From NCBI GenBank assembly GCA_025800365.1, contig JAOXRT010000216.1, positions 1 to 60,948 of the forward strand: DNA of 60,948 nucleotides, in the 5' to 3' direction. The notes below the pieces were generated by a model. The model was given only the letters and a program-made list of their open reading frames with translations, searched no databases and was not told the origin of the DNA. Positions 40,441 to 48,689 of this stretch are shown piece by piece. Source of the stretch: Cellvibrionaceae bacterium (GTDB lineage Bacteria > Pseudomonadota > Gammaproteobacteria > Pseudomonadales > Cellvibrionaceae). The position numbers and the translations under genes are program-made. Every line of letters begins with the position of its first letter. Positions within the stretch are counted from its first letter, which is position 1.

Positions 40441-41040
40441 TCACTCTCCCCAACGCGGCATAATGGTTTGCTCGATACCCAGTTGATCCAGAATTCGCGC
40501 AACTACAAAATCAATCAAATCTTCTATAGATTTGGGATTGTGATAGAAGCCTGGGCTCGCCGGCATCATAATTGCACCAAGCTGGGTGAGCTTCAACATG
40601 TTTTCGAGGTGGATAGCCGAGTAGGGCATTTCCCTGGACACCAACAACAACGGCTTGCGCTCTTTCAGCACTACATCAGCCGCCCGCTCAATAAGATTGT
40701 TGCTTGCTCCGCAGGCAATAGCCGATAAGGTTCCTCCACTCGCTGGGCAGATTACCAGTGGCGCGCAATGGCTTGAGCCTGAGGCCACCGGAGAGAACCA
40801 ATCTTCTCGACTGTAGTAACGCAACTGCTCCGCGTCTACTTGATAATGCTGGCAAAACCACGCCCCCCAAAGCGATTCATCTTCAGGCAATTGGAATTCT
40901 GTCTCCGTATTAATAACGACAGCTGCAGCCCGCGATACCATCAAGTTAACACGACAATTCGCAGCCAAAAGGCAATGCAGTAAACGCAATGAATATTGCA
41001 CTCCAGAGCCACCGGTAATAGCTAGGCTGATTGTTCGCAT
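40441..41040 (-). CDS. ubiX: Flavin prenyltransferase UbiX
   Basis: A 199-residue enzyme that attaches a dimethylallyl group to FMN, making the prenyl-FMN cofactor of UbiD decarboxylase in ubiquinone synthesis. Motifs are ITGGSGVQYSLRLL (FMN phosphate loop), SGSSHCAPLVICPASGGTLSAIACG and the REMPYSAIHLENMLKL block; MPASPGFYHNPKSIEDLIDFVVARILDQLG ends it. It overlaps the mpl stop by one base. Confidence 0.96.
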   Translation of the reverse strand: MRTISLAITGGSGVQYSLRLLHCLLAANCRVNLMVSRAAAVVINTETEFQLPEDESLWGAWFCQHYQVDAEQLRYYSREDWFSPVASGSSHCAPLVICPASGGTLSAIACGASNNLIERAADVVLKERKPLLLVSREMPYSAIHLENMLKLTQLGAIMMPASPGFYHNPKSIEDLIDFVVARILDQLGIEQTIMPRWGE

Positions 41041-42398
41041 TAGCCCACCTCTTTTTCACTTAAAGCATTTAATAAACGTTGATGCAGACCACCAAAGCCG
41101 CCATTACTCATTAGTACTACATGATCACCATCTTCTATCGATTGCAATAGCTGCTGCAACAAGTCATCGATACTGTCAGCCACCAACAAAGAGTTTGCGA
41201 CCGAGCCGGCATAATCTTCTAAACGCCAATCCATGCCTTGAGGCTGCAGGCAAAATACTTGATCTGCTTTTATGCAAGACTGAAAAAGAGTCTCCTTGTG
41301 AACCCCAAGCTTCATGGTATTAGAACGAGGCTCCAAAACAGCCACTATACGCTTGTCCCCAAGCTTATTCCGCAGACCTTCTAGCGTTGTGGCAATGGCG
41401 GTCGGGTGGTGAGCGAAATCATCGTATACCGTTACACCAGCCACCTCACCCAGCTTTTCCAAGCGCCGTTTGACGCCAGCAAACTGCCCTAGGGCCTCAG
41501 CAGCATGGGCCAACTCAACACCAACATGCCGAGCGGCAGCGATAGCCGCCATCGCATTGGCCACATTGTGCTGGCCATTTAAATCCCACTCGATTTCAGC
41601 TTGCTGTCCCTGAGGATCTTGCAATGTAAATTGACTACCATCGGCATTGCAGGCCAGCAATTTCCAGTCGCCCCCTAGCGATTGAGTTTCGCTCCAGCAC
41701 CCCATCTCCAGTACTTCTCGCACCGCTGGCACATCTAATGGGTAAATAACTTGCCCGACACTCGGCACTGTTCTAACAACATGATGAAACTGCTTTTGAA
41801 TATCAGCTAATGAATCGAAGATATCCGCATGATCAAACTCTAGATTGTTAATCACCAATGTCTGGGGGCGGTAGTGGACAAACTTAGATCGCTTATCGAA
41901 AAAGGCACTGTCGTATTCATCAGCTTCAATAACAAAGAAGTCTGACTCACCCAATCGTGCAGACACCGGGAAATTAGCAGGCACTCCGCCAATCAGAAAA
42001 CCGGGGGACATGCCCGCAAACTCAAGAATCCAAGCTAACATCGAGCTGGTAGTAGTCTTTCCATGGGTGCCTGAAACCGCCAACACCCAACGGCTTTGCA
42101 ACACATGATTACATAGCCATTCAGGCCCAGAACAGTACGGCAAGCGCTTGTCTAAGACATATTCAACAGCTGGGTTTCCGCGCGACATGGCATTACCGAT
42201 AATCACCAGATCTGGCGCAGGGTTTAAAACGTCACTGTCATAGCCCTCGTGAAGCGTGATACCAGCCTGTTCTAACTGCGTACTCATTGGGGGGTAAACA
42301 TTGGCATCGCTGCCACTTACCTGATGGCCAAGCGCCTTAGCTAGCTGCGCCAAACTCCCCATAAAGGTGCCACAGATTCCTAAAAAATGAATGTGCAT
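41040..42398 (-). CDS. mpl: UDP-MurNAc:L-Ala-gamma-D-Glu-meso-DAP ligase (murein recycling)
   Basis: A 452-residue Mur-ligase family enzyme that attaches recycled tripeptide to UDP-MurNAc. It starts with MHIHFLGICGTFMGSLAQLAKALGHQVSGSD, has the ATP loop VSGTHGKTTTSSMLAW, LGESDFFVIEADEYDSAFFDKRSKF specific for Mpl, and YDDFAHHPTAIATTLEGLR. Co-transcribed with ubiX. It fits the window's strong set of peptidoglycan remodelling enzymes (mltB, rlpA, dacA), whose products it would recycle. Confidence 0.96.
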   Translation of the reverse strand: MHIHFLGICGTFMGSLAQLAKALGHQVSGSDANVYPPMSTQLEQAGITLHEGYDSDVLNPAPDLVIIGNAMSRGNPAVEYVLDKRLPYCSGPEWLCNHVLQSRWVLAVSGTHGKTTTSSMLAWILEFAGMSPGFLIGGVPANFPVSARLGESDFFVIEADEYDSAFFDKRSKFVHYRPQTLVINNLEFDHADIFDSLADIQKQFHHVVRTVPSVGQVIYPLDVPAVREVLEMGCWSETQSLGGDWKLLACNADGSQFTLQDPQGQQAEIEWDLNGQHNVANAMAAIAAARHVGVELAHAAEALGQFAGVKRRLEKLGEVAGVTVYDDFAHHPTAIATTLEGLRNKLGDKRIVAVLEPRSNTMKLGVHKETLFQSCIKADQVFCLQPQGMDWRLEDYAGSVANSLLVADSIDDLLQQLLQSIEDGDHVVLMSNGGFGGLHQRLLNALSEKEVG

Positions 42399-42584
42399 AA
42401 ATTCCTCATAGCATGTCCCCCAAAGAGGGTACCGAAAGGCCCAGAATTGGCGGCCTAAATCGATGCAATTGTGATCAGTTTACAGTATGATGCGCGCCAC
42501 TGAGCACGCTGACTGGCCTGCCAGTTCCACAGGACGATGTATCTGCTCCATATTTTTCACTAAAAACGAGTCTGAGAGAAGCTA

Positions 42585-43844
42585 ATGGCTAAAAAGAATG
42601 CCTTTTATGCCCAATCTGGCGGTGTAACCGCTGTCATCAACGCCAGTGCCTGCGGGGTTATCGAAGCTGCCCGCGCAAGTAAACAAATAGGAAAGGTGTA
42701 CGCAGGACATAATGGAATTATTGGAGCCCTGCGCGAAGAGCTAATCGATACCAGCAAAGAAAGTGCAAAAACCATCGCGGCCTTGCGCCACACTCCGTCA
42801 GGAGCCTTTGGGTCTTGCCGCTACAAGCTTAAAAGCGTGGAAGAAAATCGCGCAGAATATGAGCGTCTGATCGAAGTATTTAAAGCTCATAACATCGGTT
42901 ACTTTTTCTATAACGGTGGCGGCGACTCTGCCGATACCTGTCTGAAAATTTCCCAACTTTCACAAACTATGGGCTATCCGATTCAGGCTATTCATGTGCC
43001 TAAAACGGTAGACAATGACCTGCCGATTACCGATAACAGCCCAGGCTTCGGATCGGTTGCAAAATACGTTTCAGTATCGATCAAAGAAGCAGGCTTAGAT
43101 GTTGCCTCCATGTGCGAGAGCTCTACCAAAGTGTTCATTATGGAAGTTATGGGCCGCCATGCGGGTTGGATTGCTGCTGCCGGTGGTCTTGCCGCCGAAG
43201 AAGAAGGCGACGCTCCGCACATCATTCTGTTCCCAGAAATTGCTTTCAACAAAGAAAAGTTTTTAAAGAAAGTAAAACAGTGCGTTAAAAAATATGGTTT
43301 CTGCGCAATTGTTGCCTCTGAAGGCGCGCAGTACAAAGACGGCACTTTCTTAGCCGATGCTGGCACCACCGATGCCTTCGGTCACAAGCAATTGGGCGGC
43401 GTAGCCCCGACTCTTGCCAATATGGTGAAAGAAGAACTTGGCTACAAATACCACTGGGCTTTGGCTGACTATCTGCAGCGCGCTGCACGCCATATCGCTT
43501 CTGGCACTGACGTTGAACAGGCCTATGCCGTAGGCCAGGCCGCTGTAGAAATGGCTTTAGCTGGCAAGAACGCCGTTATGCCAGCCATTATTCGCGGCAA
43601 AGGCAAAAAATATAAGTGGAGCATTGGTGAAGCACCATTAGATCAAGTCGCCAATGTAGAGAAAATGATGCCTCGTAACTACATCAGTAAAGATGGCTTT
43701 GGCATCAGCGAAGCTGGGCGTGACTATCTGTTACCACTGATTCAGGGTGAAGACCTGCCACCATTCAAAAACGGCTTGCCTCAATACGCTAAGCTGAAAA
43801 AAGTTATGGTAGATAAAAAACTTAAGAAAAAGTTTAAGGTTTAA
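42585..43844 (+). CDS. pfp: Pyrophosphate-dependent 6-phosphofructokinase
   Basis: A 419-residue phosphofructokinase using PPi as phosphate donor, reversible between fructose-6-phosphate and fructose-1,6-bisphosphate. The donor-site sequence is GGGDS (D114) instead of the ATP-type GGDGS, and the catalytic loop is PKTVDNDL (K140) instead of PGTIDND; both are marks of PPi dependence. MGRHAGWIAAAGG and the effector-less C-terminus agree. GAGAG-type ribosome site (GAGAAG) precedes the ATG. The inorganic pyrophosphatase gene is 0.9 kb further on and competes for the same PPi. Confidence 0.94.
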   Translation: MAKKNAFYAQSGGVTAVINASACGVIEAARASKQIGKVYAGHNGIIGALREELIDTSKESAKTIAALRHTPSGAFGSCRYKLKSVEENRAEYERLIEVFKAHNIGYFFYNGGGDSADTCLKISQLSQTMGYPIQAIHVPKTVDNDLPITDNSPGFGSVAKYVSVSIKEAGLDVASMCESSTKVFIMEVMGRHAGWIAAAGGLAAEEEGDAPHIILFPEIAFNKEKFLKKVKQCVKKYGFCAIVASEGAQYKDGTFLADAGTTDAFGHKQLGGVAPTLANMVKEELGYKYHWALADYLQRAARHIASGTDVEQAYAVGQAAVEMALAGKNAVMPAIIRGKGKKYKWSIGEAPLDQVANVEKMMPRNYISKDGFGISEAGRDYLLPLIQGEDLPPFKNGLPQYAKLKKVMVDKKLKKKFKV

Positions 43845-43865
43845 TCCTTAGACTAAAATAAAAAA

Positions 43866-43890
43866 GGCGGCCACTTGGCCGCCTTTTTTA
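43866..43890. terminator. Bidirectional terminator between pfp and msrA
   Basis: GGCGGCC (43866-43872), ACTT loop, GGCCGCC (43877-43883), flanked by an A-run on the left and a T-run on the right, so it works as an intrinsic terminator for both convergent genes. Its right edge overlaps the last codons of msrA. Confidence 0.9.
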
Positions 43891-44532
43891 TTTCTCAGTC
43901 TTTTCTGCTGGCCCCCAAACGGCCTCCAAACGTGCATCTCGACCACAGCGGTAGCGGTAGTAGTGATAGCGTACTGGGTTCTTCTGGTAATAGTCTTGGT
44001 GATAATCTTCAGCCGCATAAAAAGGGCTGGCCTTAGTAATCTCAACGGCAATTTTTTCACCGCCGGCTAAAGCAGCCTTCAGTTCGCCGGACTTTAGCTT
44101 GGCAAGGCTGCGCTCTGCCTTTGCTTTTTGCTGCTCATCATGAAAGAAGATCCCTGGGCGATATTGGCTACCCTTGTCACAAAACTGCCCCTTACCATCA
44201 AAGGGGTCCACATTGCGCCAAAATACCGCCAACAATTCTTCAAAACTGACCTTTTCTGGGTCAAATTTTATTTCCACCGCTTCGGTATGGCCGGTTGTGC
44301 CCGCCGAAACTTCACGGTAGCTAGGCTCGTGCTTGTGGCCACCGATATAGCCTGAGACCGTACTATGAACCCCTTCAATTTGGTCGAAAGGCTTTTCCAT
44401 ACACCAAAAACAGCCGCCGGCAAATGTTGCCGATGACAACTCCGCAGCAGAGCTGCTTAATGCAGCCAAGGCGGCACTCATCGCCACCGCAAGCGTCGAT
44501 AGATTCACTGTTACTTTTCGCTTACTGAACAT
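43888..44532 (-). CDS. msrA: Peptide-methionine (S)-S-oxide reductase MsrA, exported
   Basis: A 214-residue repair enzyme reducing methionine-S-sulfoxide. It has the catalytic GCFWC motif (C41), followed by EGVHSTVSGYIGGH, SYREVSAGTTGHTEAVEIKFDP and the QYRPGIFFHDEQQ block. Residues 1-30 form a signal peptide ending LSSSAA, so the enzyme acts in the periplasm, unlike the cytoplasmic E. coli MsrA. No msrB is next to it; electrons would need a periplasmic donor. Confidence 0.94.
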   Translation of the reverse strand: MFSKRKVTVNLSTLAVAMSAALAALSSSAAELSSATFAGGCFWCMEKPFDQIEGVHSTVSGYIGGHKHEPSYREVSAGTTGHTEAVEIKFDPEKVSFEELLAVFWRNVDPFDGKGQFCDKGSQYRPGIFFHDEQQKAKAERSLAKLKSGELKAALAGGEKIAVEITKASPFYAAEDYHQDYYQKNPVRYHYYRYRCGRDARLEAVWGPAEKTEK

Positions 44533-44779
44533 GTTTTACCCCTACTTCATTGAGCCCCGTATCGAATGATCTAGGGCAATTTACCCCTTTAGACCACTAA
44601 TGTTATCCAAAAACTCTCACATGTTTGTATTGCCTTAGACTTACAAGGCAAATCACACGACCATCCCCGTGATTAAACCTTAATCTATATAGCCACAGCC
44701 CGCGCTGGACGTATATAATTCGCCACCAACTTATTTATGCTCCAGCCATTGGGGCCAAACCAACCAGTAGAGTAGCATC

Positions 44780-45316
44780 ATGAGCTTCGACAAGATCCCA
44801 GCTGGCAATGATTTGCCTAACGACATCAATGTAGTCATTGAGATCCCTGCCAACGCAGACCCTATTAAATACGAGATTGAAAAAGACGCCGACGCCGTCT
44901 TTGTCGACCGCTTTGTTGCGACTCCAATGTTCTACCCTGCCAACTACGGCTACATCCCAGCCACCCTATCTGAAGATGGCGACCCACTGGATGTGCTTGT
45001 AGTAAGCCCATACCCAGTAATGCCTGGCGCCGTTATCCGTAGTCGTCCAATTGGCGTATTGAACATGACTGATGAGTCTGGCCCAGACGCTAAGCTATTG
45101 GCCGTGCCGCATAGCAAGCTGACCAAGCTATACGACGATGTCAATGAAATTGGCGATCTACCAGAGCTACTAATCAAGCAGATCGAGCATTACTTTGAGA
45201 ACTACAAAGCACTTGAGCCTGAGAAGTGGGTTAAAGTTGATGGCTGGGCCGATGCAGACGCCGCCCGCAAGGAAATCATGGAATCACGCGAGCGCCACCT
45301 GGCCCAAGAAAAGTAA
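44780..45316 (+). CDS. ppa: Inorganic pyrophosphatase, family I
   Basis: A 178-residue soluble enzyme hydrolysing PPi to phosphate. The metal site is visible in [17 protein letters not shown] preceded by [14 protein letters not shown], with [11 protein letters not shown] near the end. It starts [20 protein letters not shown] as usual for bacterial Ppa. A TATAAT at 44714-44719 could be its -10, though no good -35 accompanies it. Confidence 0.97.
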   Translation: MSFDKIPAGNDLPNDINVVIEIPANADPIKYEIEKDADAVFVDRFVATPMFYPANYGYIPATLSEDGDPLDVLVVSPYPVMPGAVIRSRPIGVLNMTDESGPDAKLLAVPHSKLTKLYDDVNEIGDLPELLIKQIEHYFENYKALEPEKWVKVDGWADADAARKEIMESRERHLAQEK

Positions 45317-45415
45317 GTTTTTTGCTTTTGACTCAGTGACTTAGTATCAAAGCCGCTCATCTTGTACAAACAATCAGCGGCCTTGAAAAAAAATCACTAA
45401 ATTGCAAAAAAAAGC

Positions 45416-45443
45416 TTTTCAAAAGCCATCATTGTGGTACTAT
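45416..45443 (+). promoter_or_regulatory. Promoter of tRNA-Asn
   Basis: The -35 TTTTCA (45416-45421), 16-bp spacer and -10 TACTAT (45438-45443) are followed by a GC-rich discriminator (GCGCGCC), the usual sign of stringent (ppGpp/DksA) control of stable RNA genes. Confidence 0.55.
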
Positions 45444-45474
45444 GCGCGCCGCTGTCAACGAAGACAGACGCAAA

Positions 45475-45549
45475 TCCGGCATAGCTCAGCGGTAGAGCAG
45501 TAGACTGTTAATCTATTGGTCCCTGGTTCGATCCCAGGTGCCGGAGCCA
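45475..45549 (+). tRNA. tRNA-Asn (anticodon GTT), CCA encoded
   Basis: Cloverleaf drawn by hand: acceptor TCCGGCA pairs with TGCCGGA, D-arm GCTC/GAGC, anticodon stem GTAGA/TCTAT with loop CTGTTAA (anticodon GTT), T-arm CCTGG/CCAGG with loop TTCGATC, discriminator G and encoded CCA. Single gene, followed by a strong terminator. Confidence 0.97.
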
Positions 45550-45575
45550 TACAAGCCCAAGCGGGCAACAAAAAA

Positions 45576-45600
45576 GGCCATCCTCGGATGGCCTTTTTTT
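45576..45600 (+). terminator. Intrinsic terminator after tRNA-Asn
   Basis: GGCCATCC (45576-45583), TC loop, GGATGGCC (45586-45593) then seven T. A preceding A-run lets it also serve the converging gene at 45647 on the minus strand. Confidence 0.92.
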
Positions 45601-45646
45601 ATGGAAATTCGTCAGCTAAGCAAGCTGGGCGAGCTTAAGCTCGCAA

Positions 45647-46408
45647 CTAACGCTCAGCCAATTGAATCGCTGACAAATCAAAATTCAATGGTGCTGACTC
45701 CTCTTTTTGCTCTCCGAGATTTTCACCAACTGGTGCCAGCTCAATATCGCTCGGGGCTTCCATTTCTGGCACCGGCAAAGGGCGCTCCGATTCATCAAGC
45801 AAATCCTCGCCAGCTTCCGCCAAACTAATGCCACTCAAGTCAACACCTATAGGCGGAACCTGCTGCTGCATTTCATCGTGATCTAAAAGATTCCCCTGCA
45901 TTGGCCTCAAGTCAGCCTCAACCGGATGTATCTCCACAACCACCTCATCTTCACGATACTGATCCGCCAGCAAATCGCTTCCAACAGGCGCCAATATCAA
46001 CCCCTCCTCCAAAGCGCTCTCTTGACGAGCTTGGACCTTCGGGGCAAAAGCTAAAGTACCGCTCGGCTCCTGCAAACCAACCCCACTGTTCTGCTCAGCA
46101 AGCCTTTCTGCCAGGCTCGGCTTACTGGCCTGTCTTTTATCGGCCGCTGACTCAATCGGGGTTGGCGGCGCCTTATTGAGCTCTTGAACCTCTACTTGGG
46201 CGCCAGCTTGCTGCAAGGCTTCTGTATAGCGATCAGCTTCCAGCTTTGGGAGGTTTTTCTTGATAACCACAGGCCGGCCAGAAAACAAGCGCTCAAGCTG
46301 AGTATCATTCACCTTAAAAAGCTTACCAAGACGCAACTTAACATCTGAAATATTGTGCCCAAGCACAATATCCCCGCGAAAAACTAAGTTGTATCGTTCG
46401 TTTGACAT
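45647..46408 (-). CDS. Conserved hypothetical protein with repeated short C-terminal motifs
   Basis: About 253 residues, soluble, acidic. The N-terminal ~75 residues form a compact domain (YNLVFRGDIVLGHNISDVK, LGKLFKVNDTQLERLFSGRP, VVIKKNLPKLEADRYTEAL) of a type I have seen fused to varied proteins in pseudomonads; no function is known to me. The rest is low-complexity, Glu/Pro/Gln-rich and repeats short motifs: LAPVGSDLL / LAPVGENLG and DLSGISLAE / DLSAIQLAE. The open frame starts at GTG 46414, but ATG at 46408 has AGGG at a better distance. Monocistronic. Confidence 0.75.
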   Translation of the reverse strand: MSNERYNLVFRGDIVLGHNISDVKLRLGKLFKVNDTQLERLFSGRPVVIKKNLPKLEADRYTEALQQAGAQVEVQELNKAPPTPIESAADKRQASKPSLAERLAEQNSGVGLQEPSGTLAFAPKVQARQESALEEGLILAPVGSDLLADQYREDEVVVEIHPVEADLRPMQGNLLDHDEMQQQVPPIGVDLSGISLAEAGEDLLDESERPLPVPEMEAPSDIELAPVGENLGEQKEESAPLNFDLSAIQLAER

Positions 46409-46482
46409 AAACACCCTAGGGCTTTGCCCTTATTTTCCTTATATAAGATGTTGCTTTCGTTTAAAGCTAGACCCTTCTAGCG

Positions 46483-47298
46483 TTACTCGCAACAATCATC
46501 CAACTGCTGATCCATATCCAGTGCCGGGCGACCAGATGACGCCCCAACTGGCTTAGCGGGCACACCAGCAACCGTGGTATGAGCCGCAACAGAGGATAAA
46601 ACGACACTGCCAGCACCAATTTTAGCCTGCCGACCAATGCAAATATTACCCAAGACTTTTGAACCAGCGCTGATTAAGACCCCTTCGCAAACCGTCGGAT
46701 GGCGCTTTCCACCCTGACAGCCTGAGCCACCAAGGGTAACGGAATGCAGCATGGAAACATTATTATGTACTATCGCCGTTTCACCAATCACTACCCCGGT
46801 AGCATGGTCGATCATAATACCTTGCCCAATCGTGGCAGCCGGATGTATATCAACACCAAACTCTTGGGAAATTTGATTTTGAAAATACAAAGCCAAGCCT
46901 TTGCGATCACTGCGCCACAAATAATTGGCCACACGATATGACTGCAAAGCCTGAAAGCCCTTGTAGTACAAAAATGGCATTAAGTACTGATCACAAGCTG
47001 GATCGCGCTCATAATAAGCTTTCATATCAGCTACGGCGGCTGAAATCATTTGCGGCTCTTGGCAATAGGCTGCTGAGATAACTTCTCGCAACATCATCGC
47101 TGGCACCGCATGGGAATCTAGTTTGTTCGCCAAGTGAAAACTTAGCGAAGCTGGCAAATCCTGATGATTCAAGACCGAGCCATGATAGTAACTCGCCAAA
47201 CAGGGCTCCGCCTCGCCCGCCGACTTTGCTTCAATCAGCAACTGGGACCAGATCTGGCTGGCTTCGGAGATTGCTTCTGCAGTCATTTTTTCCACCAT
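46483..47298 (-). CDS. cysE: Serine O-acetyltransferase
   Basis: A 271-residue enzyme making O-acetylserine for cysteine synthesis. An alpha-helical N-terminal domain precedes a left-handed beta-helix of hexapeptide repeats starting at DIHPAATIGQGIMIDHATGVVIGE. The catalytic His/Asp lie in the HPAA and DHATG segments, and SMLHSVTLGGSG...GKRHP marks the active-site loop. The tail (LDMDQQLDDC) ends in acidic residues suited to binding cysteine synthase, although a C-terminal Ile is lacking. Start may be the ATG at 47286. Confidence 0.94.
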   Translation of the reverse strand: MVEKMTAEAISEASQIWSQLLIEAKSAGEAEPCLASYYHGSVLNHQDLPASLSFHLANKLDSHAVPAMMLREVISAAYCQEPQMISAAVADMKAYYERDPACDQYLMPFLYYKGFQALQSYRVANYLWRSDRKGLALYFQNQISQEFGVDIHPAATIGQGIMIDHATGVVIGETAIVHNNVSMLHSVTLGGSGCQGGKRHPTVCEGVLISAGSKVLGNICIGRQAKIGAGSVVLSSVAAHTTVAGVPAKPVGASSGRPALDMDQQLDDCCE

Positions 47299-47316
47299 TT
47301 TCAGCCAATTAGCTGA

Positions 47317-47970
47317 TTAGACCATTTTTAGCAATTGTGGGAGTTGCTCCATTTGGCAAAATTGATAAACCCCCGGGTTCTGCAACAGCTCCGGATTACG
47401 CAAGCCCAGCCCTTCTGGATCAAAGAAACACACTTTCATACCTGCAGCGATTGCTGCCTCAACACCTGCCTGGGAATCTTCAATCACCACACAACCTTCA
47501 ATCGCAGCATTCTGCTCTCTTGCTGCATGTAAAAATATATCTGGAGCAGGCTTACCGTTAGCAACGTCTACAGCACTATAGATACGGCCGGCAAAACGGT
47601 CCCACAAACCGGTTTTGCCCAAAGTAACCCTCATCTTGCCATGACTCCCGCCCGAAGCAATACAGGTTCGCCAGCCCGCAAGCTCAAGTTGATTGATAGC
47701 CTGCTCAACGCCATTTATTGCCTTTAGGTCTGACTTAAAACGATTGAATGTATCCTCTTGCATCGCCTTCAAAAAGTGGCTTGGAATGGGTCCACCAAGC
47801 ATCTCGATGAGCTGCTTCATGCAGCTTTTCATTGAGTAGCCCTTGAATCGATCAAAACACTCCTGCGCACTGACATTTAAATCCAGCTTCTGCAAGTGTT
47901 CAGCAAAGACCTCTGCGGCGATGGTCTCACTATCCACAATGACACCATCACAATCGAATATAACTAACAT
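47317..47970 (-). CDS. HAD-superfamily phosphatase (subfamily IA, YieH/beta-PGM-like)
   Basis: A 217-residue hydrolase. Motif I is IFDCDGVIVDSE (nucleophile Asp plus acid/base Asp), motif II is CIASGGS, motif III includes GKPAPD and motif IV is VIEDSQAGVEAAIAAGM. A helical cap follows motif I. Relatives dephosphorylate sugar phosphates such as 6-phosphogluconate; the exact substrate is not readable. Lies 18 nt upstream of cysE on the same strand. Confidence 0.88.
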   Translation of the reverse strand: MLVIFDCDGVIVDSETIAAEVFAEHLQKLDLNVSAQECFDRFKGYSMKSCMKQLIEMLGGPIPSHFLKAMQEDTFNRFKSDLKAINGVEQAINQLELAGWRTCIASGGSHGKMRVTLGKTGLWDRFAGRIYSAVDVANGKPAPDIFLHAAREQNAAIEGCVVIEDSQAGVEAAIAAGMKVCFFDPEGLGLRNPELLQNPGVYQFCQMEQLPQLLKMV

Positions 47971-48165
47971 GCACTTAACCCCTAAAACCTGATAGCAATA
48001 GCCCGCAGCTCAAAACAGTGATTGACACCCCAATCAACAAAAATAGATCTTAGCTGCATAAAATTTGCTCTTAGGGCGTTAGGATGTATTATAACGCTTA
48101 GCTTTCTCCATTAAGACCCGCCGGGTTATTAACAATAAATATAACGAAAATGGGAATCTAGCCTT

Positions 48166-48453
48166 ATGTCCGACCGCGATAGTGAGCTACTTGAGCTCAA
48201 AAATCTAGGGATTGCTACGGTCAATATCCTCAACGCTATTGGTGTGCACTCTCGCCAGGAACTCCATTCTATGGGGCCTGTGCAGGCCTATGTCCGCATC
48301 AAACAGCGCGGCATCCATGTATCCAAAGTTATGCTCTATGCCCTACAAGGCGCCCTTGATGACAAACATTGGAACGAGCTCAGCCAAGAGACCAAAGACC
48401 AACTGGTTCAAGACGCTGACGATCTTGCCGCCGGAGAAAGCGCCGCCCATTAA
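48166..48453 (+). CDS. TfoX C-terminal-domain protein
   Basis: A 95-residue protein matching the TfoX/Sxy C-terminal domain alone: LKNLGIATVNILNAIGVHSRQELHSMG then VQAYVRIKQRGIHVSKVMLYALQGALDDKHW. This is a helix-hairpin-helix-like module; the N-terminal TfoX domain is absent. In full-length TfoX/Sxy the protein activates competence genes with CRP; a role for the stand-alone domain is not established. Confidence 0.85.
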   Translation: MSDRDSELLELKNLGIATVNILNAIGVHSRQELHSMGPVQAYVRIKQRGIHVSKVMLYALQGALDDKHWNELSQETKDQLVQDADDLAAGESAAH

Positions 48454-48539
48454 GCCGACGCCCAAAGCTAATGAAGCGATAAAGTTAATGCGCAAAGGCA
48501 CTTCATCAGCCTAGAAACAATAATAATTCCCATTTGCTA

Positions 48540-48567
48540 TTGACATGATAATGAAAACCATTATTAT
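48540..48567 (+). promoter_or_regulatory. Fur-box-overlapped promoter of the candidate sRNA
   Basis: The -35 TTGACA (48540-48545, perfect) and -10 TATTAT (48562-48567) have a 16-bp spacer. A Fur box at 48547-48565 matches the 19-bp GATAATGATAATCATTATC consensus at 16 positions and covers the spacer and -10. Bound Fur-Fe would block RNA polymerase. Confidence 0.85.
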
Positions 48568-48573
48568 TTAAAC

Positions 48574-48671
48574 CGTTGGGCGGCAACGCCCAACTTGAAG
48601 CGGCTTTTCGAGTCACTTCTCCTTATCAGGCTAATCACGGTTGTCGGCTACCCTCGGGTAGCCGTTTTTTT
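48574..48671 (+). ncRNA. Candidate Fur-repressed small regulatory RNA
   Basis: About 98 nt from the predicted start to the T-run. A 5' hairpin has arms GTTGGGC (48575-48581) and GCCCAAC (48588-48594). A single-stranded middle of ~50 nt contains TTCTCCTTATCAGGC, complementary to Shine-Dalgarno sequences. A rho-independent terminator ends it. No ORF of note. The logic is that of RyhB/PrrF: made when iron is short, pairing with mRNAs for iron-rich proteins, probably with Hfq. Whether it is homologous to PrrF could not be checked; treated as a new candidate. Confidence 0.75.
48645..48671 (+). terminator. Intrinsic terminator of the candidate sRNA
   Basis: CGGCTACCC (48645-48653), TC loop, GGGTAGCCG (48656-48664) then seven T. 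It ends 18 nt before the Rieske gene ATG, so that gene has no room for an independent promoter after it and may depend on read-through. Confidence 0.92.
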
Positions 48672-48689
48672 ATGTGTTAAAGTGTCGCG

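Noticed and set aside
48574-48671. Naming the Fur-controlled RNA as PrrF or RyhB
   Set aside because: The control logic agrees, but I could not align the sequence to either family from memory, so only a candidate sRNA is claimed.
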